From the NCBI RefSeq assembly GCF_029873635.1, contig NC_080425.1:42416890-42480889 (forward strand): a DNA stretch of 64,000 nt, in the 5' to 3' direction. The notes beneath the pieces were generated by a model. That model did no database searches. It was not told where the DNA came from and saw only the letters and a program-made list of their open reading frames with translations. This document shows positions 37,261-48,200 of this stretch, in pieces. Source of the DNA: Malania oleifera (taxonomy: Eukaryota > Streptophyta > Magnoliopsida > Santalales > Ximeniaceae). The translations under genes and the position numbers were made by a program. The first letter of the stretch is position 1, and every line of letters begins with the position of its first letter.

Positions 37261-38814
37261 AATTGTAAACACCTACGAAAGTAAATTAAACCAAAATTAG
37301 ATTAAAAAATGTATTTATACCTATGTTAATTATTGCTTGAATAAGAAGTTTGTTCTATTGTTTGGTCATAATAAAATAAACTAATTATATATGTATATAT
37401 CCATACTTATGTCTATCCTATATATTAATACAATTATGGTAGGGTAAATTATTTTGTCATGTACATATGATTGTTCTTCTAAAGTGAATTTTGAAATATA
37501 ATAAGTAAGTAAAATAATTACAATAATATGTTTATAATAATGACCTATAGGGTTGAGTTGTTTTACATCTTTTAAGATTTCAAAAATCTCACATACATTT
37601 TTTAAAATTTCAAAATTTTTACAAACTTTTCCTAACATTTGATTTTTGACACTTATATCCCTAAAAATTTTTATCTTTTTACATAAATAGAAGGAGAGGA
37701 AATCTTTAAAATCTCATAAAAGGTTCCTAAATTTTTTTAAATCTCATAAGAGACTTTTGTCTTTTTACTGAACTTTAAGAGAGGTCAATTTTGTTTTATC
37801 CTAAATTTTATTAAATAATTTAAATAAAAATGCATTAATAAGTTTTGATGATATTTGTTTGAGAAAAAAATATATTCAATATAAATTTATTAAATAGCAA
37901 ATCTGGTGTCATGCATGTAATTAAATTCTTATAATCTATTAATATTTTAATACACAAAAATGCAATCATGCACATGCATAATAATCAGCATATGCAATGT
38001 AGGATTCACACACTAATTTAAATGTTATCATTTAATATTTTTTTGTGATTATGAGTAAAATATAATAATTTAATCTTAATTAGCTTTAACATTTAAATTT
38101 TAATTATTGTTTCTTTAGTGGAAACCCTACACATTATATTTCATTTTTTATAAAAAAACTAGCATAAGGCTGACTCAATAACTTTGGATGACTTATAAAT
38201 TATATATCATGCACCAAATTAACATTGCTCTAAATTAATATTCTATGTGTGTATTGCACTAAAAATTTAATTGCTAAAATAAATTTAATTGCTGAAATAA
38301 ACTAGCATGGAGGCAGACTCGGTATATATATACAACATGAAATATAGATTATATTCAATTTCTTTTTGTACTCTTTAAATTTGGATGAACTAAAAGCTAA
38401 AAGTCAAAAGCCAAAGAACTAGAAGAAAAAAAAATTGGAAAAACACAAATGAAATGAAACCTACCCTTGGGTTTCCGGACGTAGTCTTCAACGAAAAAAT
38501 TGAAACCACACAATACTATATGAAGTTAAACCAAACAAATCTTCAAACGTTTGTTAAATAAGAATTCAATGAAATAAATTTTATTTTACGGTAAGAAAAA
38601 ATACGTACCCTATTTTCAATTTTTTATAACTTTCGTTCGAACGGTCACTTGCACTCACCCACTCCACGAACAATCACTTACAGTCGCATTCCCGAATGGT
38701 TACCTACAGTCGCACTCCCGAACGGTCAGTTGCCGTCCTCCTTTCTGCTATCTCTGCAAGTGGAGCTCTATAGACCCTCTCTGCTTTCCGTTCACGAGTG
38801 AAAGGAAGGGAAAA
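37261..38814. other. MULE 5' non-coding region upstream of the transposase
   Basis: AT-rich, about 1.5 kb, with no recognisable coding sequence. It probably contains the transposase promoter (transcription leftward) and 5' leader. Confidence 0.45.
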
Positions 38815-39000
38815 AGACCAGATCAAACAAATCTCGCAGGATGGTCCTGTGAGATTTGCCACGCATTATACGCTATCTCATTTCTCACACAAATCTCACG
38901 GGACCATCCTCTGAGATTTTCTGCCACGTGTCAATTGATTTTGTGTAAAACTCTTTAAATCTCGCAACTTGATTATGCGATAAATTTGTTAAACCTCCTG
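38815..39000. repeat. MULE right subterminal palindromic repeats
   Basis: CAAATCTCGCAGGATGGTCC followed by TGTGAGATTTG, then a further CAAATCTCACGGGACCATCC and variants. They mirror the array at 20585-20800. Confidence 0.7.
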
Positions 39001-39019
39001 CGAGATTACATAAGAATTA

Positions 39020-39101
39020 GTGTGAGAAAATTTTTCCCACCGAGTATTATTTAATGTTTTATTTTAAATTAATAATAAAACGGGAGAAAACTCCCCGGCA
39101 C
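39020..39101 (-). repeat. MULE right terminal inverted repeat
   Basis: Reverse complement of the left end, including GGTGCCGGGGAGTTTTCTCC at its outer tip. It ends about 100 bases before the inferred TH1 start codon. Confidence 0.75.
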
Positions 39102-39201
39102 CAGGTTCAATTTTAACGTATAGTAATTATATTTTCGTTAAAAATTTCCGAGATGAGAGCGCGAGTTGAATAATGGCAGGTATTGTGGTATCAGCGCTCG
39201 C
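39102..39201 (+). promoter_or_regulatory. Presumed TH1 core promoter / 5' leader, squeezed between the MULE end and the start codon
   Basis: Only about 100 bases separate the MULE terminal repeat from the inferred ATG. AT-rich stretches such as TATAGTAATTATATTTTCG (39119-39137) could act as a TATA region. No proven promoter element is visible, so the transcription start may lie inside the MULE end. Confidence 0.4.
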
Positions 39202-39245
39202 ATGGCTTTCTCTGATTCCTTTTCCTCCCTTTCTACGGCACCAAG
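39202..39245 (+). other. TH1: TH1 exon 1 (inferred; start of transit peptide)
   Basis: ATGGCTTTCTCTGATTCC has G at +4. It runs 44 bases to AAG|GTGGTC. The phase-2 end joins to the A at 39359 to make an Arg codon. The donor is non-optimal, so this exon is inferred rather than certain. Confidence 0.6.
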
Positions 39246-42200
39246 GTGGTCTCTCTCTCTCTTTCTCCGAGGAGCCGGAAATAAATATTGAGGAATTACA
39301 ATCAATGTTGTACTTGCTTTGAATTTATTTTCTGAAACAAAAGTGAAACTGTTTTCAGAAATGGTGGCTATCGGACCCAAGGCGTAGCTTTTCCACGAGG
39401 ATTTCATCAATCAAGGTTTTTGAGCTCATCGTTTCCAAAGTCGAGAGGTGGTCAAAGGAATTATCGAGTTCAGATTTCTGCGGCGATGCAGGGCGACAAA
39501 GTTTTGATGATGAGTGGTTGCTCTAAAATCAGAGTTCCGCATGTGCTCACTGTTGCTGGCTCTGATTCAGGAGCTGGGGCTGGAATACAAGCCGACCTCA
39601 AGGCTTGTGCAGCACGCGGGGTGTACTGTTCCACTGTTATCACTGCTGTTACTGCACAGAACACTATTGGGGTTCAGGTTGGATTTCTGACTGTGTCCTA
39701 GAATTCTAATTCCACATTCGGTTTCGTTAGATTTGAACCATAAAATTGGAAGCAGAGATCTTGATTATAAATTCCACTGTGTGATTGCTTTATTTGTTCA
39801 TTGAATTTGGACTTTGGGGGTTAAGATTGAATTCCAATTGCACAAAAATGAACCCACAATAAGAGGCAAGAATTTTGGATTTTACTGAATGGATGTGTGT
39901 TCTAAAGCTCATTTTTGTGGAACAAAATGTGGCCCGAATTGAATTTAATTTAGCCTGCGGTTTGGCAATCCTTAAATTGACACGCGTTTTGATGATTTAA
40001 TTTCAAATTTATTCAAATGGCAGGGTATAAATATTGTGCCAGAGGATTTTGTTGCACAGCAGTTGAAATCTGTGCTTTCTGACATGCGGGTTGATGTGGT
40101 GAGTTGAAAATAATGATAGCAATAATGCAATTAGTATTGATTTCTATTGTTTTCTTGGAAACGGTCTATCTTATGTTGATTTTATTGTATGTATGTGAGT
40201 CGAAATATATTATTGCAATTGATATTGCTTTCGAAGACTTGGCCTATTGTGTATTGGCCCTATTGGTTGCATATATGTATTTGTATTTATTATTCTGAAG
40301 CATATTATAATAGGGAAGGCATTTTATATCACCTTGAAGGAAATGGGTATCAGAGTTGGGGTTTTAGTGATGTTTTGCCTCAATTATATCAATTTTTTAT
40401 GGTGCTTCCAAGATAACTTCCACACTAGTAATTAATTGCCCCTGTTGGATCATGTGGCTTGATCAACAAATAAAAATGCAAAAGATGTGATTGTTTAGCT
40501 CTTTAATTCATGAATTGTAACTATTTGATTTGATTTCGTTGACATCCCTTAATAATTGCAAAAAGTCATAGCCAGCAAAGTGTTGGTGTTTTGTATAGTC
40601 TTTCAAAAGCTTGTTTTGGTTTGTCCCACATTAGTTGTTTAATAAAGTGTGGAACCTCTTTTATGTGGGAGCTCTCCTTTGGGATCGTGATCAAGTAAGC
40701 ACCTAGACTCCCTGACACTTGCATGAGGCAAGGCTCCATTCATTCATTTTAGGGGACCTTGATCTAGAAACCTTTAATCAGTGAGGGCTTAGTTTTAGCT
40801 CTGATTTATTGTGGGTCCTTAATGTCTTTTGGTTTTTATTATCTATTGGTCTTTCTAATACATGTTTTATCTTCATTATTTTTTTTTAAAATTTATTGTC
40901 ATTTGTTTTTCTAGTGTTTTTAGTGAATTTTATGCGGGGAGCTCTCCTTTGGGATAGATCAAATCAACACCCAAGCTCCCCCATGCATGCATGAGGCGAG
41001 GCTTTGTCCATTTATTTATGGGGAGCTTGATTCAGAAACCTTCAATTGAGTGCGATGCATGCATACATTGCACGCAGGGGGACCATCCTGCCCCCACCCC
41101 GCGTGGGCTCAATTTCAGCTCAGTTTTACTGTTTTGGCCTTTTTGTCTTTTGGTTTTTATTTTCTTCATTGATCTTTCTAAATAGTTGTTCTTCACCTCC
41201 TACACTATAGCAGGGGAAGGGGAAGAATCAGTTTACATGTTGCGAATCAGGGCCCACTCCTGTATAGGGAAGGGAAGGTTCTTCTCAAGCTTACATTTGG
41301 AAAAATCCTTTCACTATTTGATGTGCTCTATGTCCCCGACATTAGAGTGAATCTTGTGTCTATATCTCTTTTGGGAAAGGTCAAGGTGAAAGTGTTATTT
41401 GAGTCTGATAAATTGGTACTCGCAATAAATCGATGTGCTTGTGGATAAGGGGTAGTCAAGGTCTTTCCGTTATGAATGTTCTTGACGTTATTAATAATAA
41501 TGCATTTACTTCTTCTACTTGTCTGATATTGTTAATTTGTGGCATGGTAGACTAGGACATGTTAGTGTATATTATTTAAAGAAAATGAGTGAAACATGAT
41601 TGATTGCTTTTTCTAACTTTGATTTACAAAAATGTGAAATTTGTGTTGAAGCTAAAACAATTAAAAAGACGTGTAAGTCAATGAATAAAGAAATTGAGCT
41701 TTTAAATTTAACCCACACAGATTTAGGTGAGCTAAAATACTTCATGACTAGAGGGAGAAAGAGATACTACATAACATTTATTGATGATTACTATAAACTA
41801 AGTTATATCTTTTAAGAAATAAGATGAAATTGTTGAAATGTTCATAAAATATAAGAATGAAGTTGAGAATAAATTAAATAAGAAAATTAAGAGACTTAGA
41901 TTAGATATAGGAGGGGAATATGATTATGGACCTCTCATTGAATTTTGTAAAAAGGAAGGAACAATATACATGAGGTTACACCTCTCTACTCACTAGTATC
42001 TAATGGAGTTGTAGAAAGAAAAAAAAACTGAACTCTAAAAGAAACGATGAATCTATGTGAATAAGTTTGGGAGCACCAAATAACCTGTGGGGAGAAGCAA
42101 TACTGTCAGCTTGTCACATTCAAAATAGGATACCTTATAAAGAAAATAGGGAAAACACCGTATGAACTTGGCAAAAGTTACAACCCTAACTTAAAATATT

Positions 42201-45200
42201 TTCGGATGTGAGGGTGTTTGGCTAAAGTAATGTTGGCAGAACCTAAGAAGAGGAAAATCGGGTCTTGAACTTCTGATTGCATTTTTATAGGTTATGCACA
42301 ATATAGTGATGGCTATAGGTTTTTAGTTATTAAAAGTGATGTGCTGGATCATAACACAATAATAGAAACTAAAAATGTAGAGTTCTTTGAAAATATTATC
42401 CCTTTTAAAGATAATCAAGAGAGGATAATACATGGATCTAATGTGGAAACTGAAAATGAAATTTCGAAATAGAATTGAGGAGATGCAAGAGACAAAGAAA
42501 ATACTTGGAGATGAATGTTATACATTTTTGCTTAATAGTGATCCACGTACTTATAATGAAGCAATATCTTCTCCTAATGCACCTTTTTGGAGAGAAGCCA
42601 TTAATAAAGAAATTGAATCAATTTTGTCTAACACCTGAGAATCAGTAGACTAGCCTCTTGGGGCTAAACCTATAGGGTGTAAGTGGATATTCAAAAAAGA
42701 AATATGTACTTGATGGGTCTGTTAATAAATTTAAAGCATGTTTAGTAGCTAAATGTTACACACATAAAAGCTAATATAGACTATTTTGATTTTTTTGCAC
42801 CTATGACTAGAATTTATTCAATTGGAGTAATAATTTCTTTAGATCAATTTATGAACTTGTAATTCACCAAATGGATGTAAAAACTGCTTTTCTTGAATGG
42901 TGACCTTGAGGAAGAAATATATGCAAACGGAAGGGTGTGTTGTCAAAGTGTGTAAATTAGTAAAGTATCTTTATGATCTAAAACAAGCACCTAAGCAATG
43001 ACATGAAAATTTTGACATAGCATTAAAGAGTTTAATGGTTTTTTTACTCTTGATGTGGATAAATGTGTATATGCAACAAGTTAGACGATATTTCCCAGAA
43101 GTCTTAGTATTTCCAAGAATATCCGGTGATAATGCAGATTGGCTAGATAGACCATTTGAGGAGGCGGAAATTTTTGATGTCATACAAAATTTTATTGGTG
43201 ATAAATCGCTTGGACCAAATGGATTTACAATGGCTTTCTTCCAAGCTTGTTGGGGGATTCTCAAACCTGATCTTATGGCTGTGTTCCATCATTTTTTTTT
43301 GATAAAGGTCAGTTTGAGAAAAGCTTGAATGCTACTTTCATCACTCTCATCCCTAAAAAAAATGAAGCAATTGAAGTAAAGGATTTTTGCCCTATTAGTC
43401 TTGTTGGGGAGGTTTATAAGATCATTGCTAAGGTCTTAGCCACCAGACTTCGCACGGTTATGGAAGACATAATTTCAACTTCCCAGAATTCTTTTGTGAG
43501 GAACAGGCAGATTCTTGACCCTGTACTTATTGCTAATGAATGCCTTGATAGTAGATTGAAAAATGGGATGCCAGGGCTTCTTTGCAAATTAGATGTTGAG
43601 AAGGCTTTTGATCATGTAAATTGGGGTTTTCTTATGCCGTTACTAGAATGGGGTGGGTTCTCTGCAAAGTGGAGGCGGTGGATTTTCTTTTGTATATCTA
43701 CAGTTCGTCTCTCCATTATGATAAATGGCACTCCTTGTGGATTTTTTGAGAGCTCTAGGGGATTGAGACAAGGTGACCCATTATCTCCTTTGTTGTTTGT
43801 CTTGGTTATGGAAGCCCTGGGGAGAATGTTGGATAAAGCTGTCCATGATGGTCACATGTCAGGCTTTGGTGTGGGATGTATAGAGGGAAGAGCTTTGGTG
43901 GTGGTCTCATCTTCTCTTTGTGGACAACACTCTAATTTTTTGTGATGCTGATCTGGATCAGATTTTGTTTCTCCGTGTGATACTTATGTGGTTTGAGGCG
44001 GTCTCTGGTGTAAAGATAAATTTGGGCAAGTCAGAGTTGGTTCCTGTTGGTGCGGTGCTTAATTTTGACTTATTCTTGCATGTCCTTGGCTGTAAACAAG
44101 GTAATCTTCCTATGAAATATTTGGGTCTTCCTTTGGGAGCCAAATTCAAGGATAAGACAATATGGAACCTAATTTTGGAGAAGATAGAATGAAGGTTAGC
44201 AGGGTGGAAACGTTTGTACTTATCTAAGGGAGGTAGAGTCACGTTAATTAAAAGCACTCTTATCTAATTTTCCCACTTACTTTCTATCTTTATTTCCTAT
44301 TCCTGCTGCTGTGGCTAACCGTATTGAGAAACTTCAAAGGAATTTTTTATGGGGTGGCATTGGTGATGAACCAAAATTCCATTTGGTCAAATGGGATACT
44401 GTTTGCTATCCCATTTCTTCAGGTGGTTTGGGGATAAGGAAGGTAAGACAGTTTAATGAAGCTTTGCTTGGGAAGTGGTTATGGAGATTTGGGATGGAGA
44501 AGGCTGCTTTTTGGAGGCAAGTGATAGAGGTGAAATACGGCTGTGAATGGGGTGGTTTGTGTACTAGACCTGTTAATGGTCTACATGGTGTTGGCTTGTG
44601 GAAAAATATTAGTCGGGGATGGTCTTCTTTTTCTTGCCACGTTCTATATGATATTGGAAATGGGTCTAAGGTGAAATTTTGGCAAGACCATTGGTGTGGT
44701 GAGACATCTCTTGCAGTCAGCTATCCTGATTTGTATATATTTTGCCGAGATAAAGAAGCTAGTGTGGCTGAGTTTATGAAGTTTGATAATGGAGTCTTGT
44801 TTTGGGATGTAAGTTTCTTTAGGGGTATGGATCTTCGGGAATTAGAGGCCTTGGCTGGTTTTATGGATACCATATATGGTGCTTTGGTGAAGGGGTCTGG
44901 TGAGGATAAGATGTGCTGGAAATCTGATAGAGAGATGGGCTTCTTGGTTAAAGGTTATTATGGTATTTTAATGGGCTCCAAAGATTGTGGGTTTCCTTGG
45001 AAAAGTATTTGGAAGCAGAAAATTCCATCTAGAGTAGCTTTTTTCGTTTGGACTGCTGCTTTAAGGAAATGCTTAACGATTGACAATTTACGAAAAAGAA
45101 AGGTTTGGATATTGGATTGGTGCTACATGTGCAAGTTTAATAATGAGACGGTTGATCATTTTTTATTCATTGTCCGGTTGCAATGGACTTGTGGGTTATG

Positions 45201-48200
45201 GTATTTGTTTTGTTTGGAGTGAGCTGGGTTATGCCGCAATCTGTAGTGGGAGTTCTAGCATGTTGGCAAGGCAGCTTTGATCGTTATTGAAATGGGTTTA
45301 TTTGGTTGATGGTTCCTCATTGTTTATTGTGGTGTCTTTGGAGGGAGAGAAATAGTAGGTGTTTTGAAGATAAGGAAAGATCCATTTCGGACCTGAAGCT
45401 ATTTTTCTTTACAACTTTGATGGATTGGTTGGCTGTTTTGCGAAACCAATCATTTGCTTCTGTTTTTGATTTACTAGATTCTTGTAATTTCTGTTTTTGA
45501 TTTGTTTACCCCATGTACATTGCTTGTGTAATTGGTGTTCATTTTTGTTATCAATAAACTTGTTACTTAAAAAAAAAAAAAATAGTTTGTATGTTGATGA
45601 CATGTTAATTTTCGGGACTGATTTCGAAATAGTCGAAACAATTAAATGTTTCTAGCCTCACAGTTTCACATGAAATATCTCAGGGAGGCTAATATTATAT
45701 TAATAGTGAAAATCACCCCGCAAAATAATGGGATAATGTTGTCTCAAGAACATTACTTACAAAGAGTACTTGAGAAATTTGGTCACTTGGATTAGGAACC
45801 TGTTTCTACACCTTTTGATGCAAATTCACAACTAAAAAGAATAGAGGTGATAGTGTGTCATAGTCTAAATATGCAAAGATAATTGTAAGCTTGCTGCATT
45901 TAATGAATTATACTTGTCCTGATATAGCATATGCAATTTGTAGATTGTGTAGGTATAATCAAAATCCTAACCAGGATCATTGGAGTGCGTTGAAAAGACT
46001 GGTATCTGAGAGGTACTATGAATTATGGTATCGTATATAGTAGATTTCTTGTTTTATTAGAGGGTTACAGCGATGCTAATTGGATTTTGATTCAGATGAG
46101 ACAAAATCCACTAGTGGTTATGTCTTTACTCTAGGAGGGGGTCTGTGTCTTGGAAATCATCTAGACAAATTGTTATAGCTTGGTCCATCGTGGAATCTAA
46201 GTTTATTGCCTTAGAGATGGCAGGAAATGAAGTTGAGTGACTGAGGAATTTCTTAGCAAATATCCCTTTAGGGATGAAATTAGTTCCATTAGTGTCTATG
46301 CACTGTGATTGCCAAGCTGCAATAGCTTGTGCAAAGAATGAAGTATATAATGGAAAAAATGAGCATATACGCCTAAGACATGATGTTGTAAAGCAACTGG
46401 TAAATAAGGGGGTTAATCCCTAGATTATGTGTGGTCAGAGATGAACTTAGCAGATCCTTTGACAAACCACTAGGTAGAAAGCTAGTGTAGTTGTGTGGGA
46501 CTCATCAAGGGGAATGGGGTTGGCTATAACAAAAGGTTAAAGGTGATTGTAACCCAACGTATGTGATTGGAGATCCCACGAAGTGGGTCGGTTGACCTAG
46601 TATATACTCATTGAATTTATGAATATCCATTCCTATGTTAAGGATAGTGTAATACTGCAATGTGTGGGGTTGAACACTTGCTCTTAATGAATTTCATAGC
46701 CCTCTGTGGGTGGTGTGCTTAATTGCAATGCACATTAGATGGTTTCGCCTATGAGTGAGGAGGGGGGTCGCTCCTATATAATCTTAGGCAGGGTTGCTAG
46801 GGCACTCATGAAATCTAGGAAAGGGACATGGCCTATTTGTGTCAACCCGCGTTGAACAACTAAGCTTTAGATTGTAATATGGATGATTTGTATGACTTGT
46901 AATAGGAATTGTGGTTCATAGAGTCTTAATGTATAACCATATTTTCATGGGATACAACTTATCTTCCTAGGTCTGGTTCATAGACCAAAAGGCACCAGAT
47001 ACAATACATTACATTCTGATTGGTAACCCAAACATTCTGAATCTTTTAAAATAGCGAGGAATTGTTGGTGTTTTTTTATTCCCTCAGTATTTCAAAATCT
47101 TGTTTCAGATAGTCCCACATTGGTTCTTTTATAAAGTGTGGAACTTCTCTTTATGTGGGAGCTCTCCCTTGGGTTAGTGATCAAGTCAGCACCCAGGTTC
47201 TCCCACCTGCCCACGAGGTGAGGCTCCATCCATTCATTTCCGGGGAGTTAGATTTATGTCCTTTGGTTTTTATTTTCTATCCATTGGTCTTCCTAATACA
47301 TGTTATATCTTCACTATTTTTTTTTTATTAAATGTTTAATCTTCGATAATGCAAACAAGGTTCTTTGCTCGCATTTTTATATTTCTGGCTCGTTGTTCAT
47401 TTGGATATAGCGCATTCCAGAATAGCACTCCTTAAACTATCACTCCAGATTGTTGTTCCCGATTGTTTGATTTGATCGTGAATGTTCGATTGCTGACTGT
47501 TTGATATTGATCTTAGTGTTCTTTTGCTGTGTTCTGTGAATACTGACGAAATGGTTATGTGATTCCTGTTCTGTAATTCAGAATCGCAGCGTTCCGATAT
47601 TTTTGATTGCTGTGTGATATGTTCGATCACAGAACCTGAGATTCCTGCGATCGTGTAGTTCTGCTATTCTTATTTCATTGTTTTCCTGAGATTCCTGTTT
47701 CCTGATCAGTGAGTGCACACTGATCAGAAGGGCTGTTGTATCTTGGGGGTGGATGCCGACGAGCCTTCTGCACTGTACCAGAGGAGCGAAATCTACCTGA
47801 AGGGCAGTGCTACACACACCTTAGCCAATAAGTTCTTTCTAAATTTTTTCCTTGTATATTGTAATCAGTTTAACATTTTCCAACGCAAAGTGCCTCTTGG
47901 CATGCAAAAGACTAGCGTGTCGCCCCCATTCAAGAGGCGTGCTTGGTCGAGGTTAGAAAATATGAAACCTAGGGTTAGTAATGAGAAGCTCGATCAAGTA
48001 GAAGCTTTAAAGAGAAGTAGGTCATTAGAAACTCAATTGTTTAATACCTTAACTGAATAAGCAGCTTAGAAAGACAAAAGGGAATGGCAAAGGTTATGAT
48101 TATATGCTCAGAAAGCTTTGATCTAACATAATAGGGGCAAAGGAATGATGGGTAACTGTAATCCTCAATCAACTAGTCCAGAAAGCATTTGGGAGGGCAG

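Larger units (their letters stand above)
20488..39101 (-). mobile_element. Large Mutator-like element (MULE) carrying transposase and plant-mobile-domain genes, with a nested Athila element
   Basis: The ends are inverted copies. The left GAGTTTTTTCCTGTTTTATT (20493 on) matches the reverse complement of the right end, GAGTTTTCTCCCGTTTTATT, and the match runs on through ATTAATTTAAAATAAAA and TGGGAAAA. Just inside both ends are arrays of a palindrome-like AAATCTCGCAGGTTGGTCC / CCTGCGAGATTT motif. The interior carries, on the minus strand, a MuDR-type transposase followed by a PMD gene. Without the 10.87-kb Athila insertion the element would be about 7.7 kb. I could not find a clear 9-bp target duplication, so the outermost bases are uncertain by about 15. 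Both genes carry several disabling changes, so this copy looks dead. Its right end abuts TH1. Confidence 0.8.
40582..47335 (+). mobile_element. Ty1/copia retrotransposon in TH1 intron 3, degraded, with an L1 inserted
   Basis: LTR-like ends both start TGTTGGTGTTTT (40582 and 47064) and share GTCCCACATT..GTTG/GTTC and GTGGGAGCTCTCC blocks. The left one carries an internal duplication (40660-40800 again at 40935-41060). The interior between them has protease/GAG-pre-integrase, integrase, reverse transcriptase and RNase H remains in plus orientation; gag is largely missing. Heavily broken, clearly older than the Athila or the copia at 54594. No target duplication was found. Confidence 0.75.

Noticed and set aside
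39171-39335. Alternative start ATG at 39171 for TH1
   Set aside because: It is in a different frame from ATG 39202 and reaches a stop without a phase-compatible donor to exon 2; ATG 39202 joins in frame.
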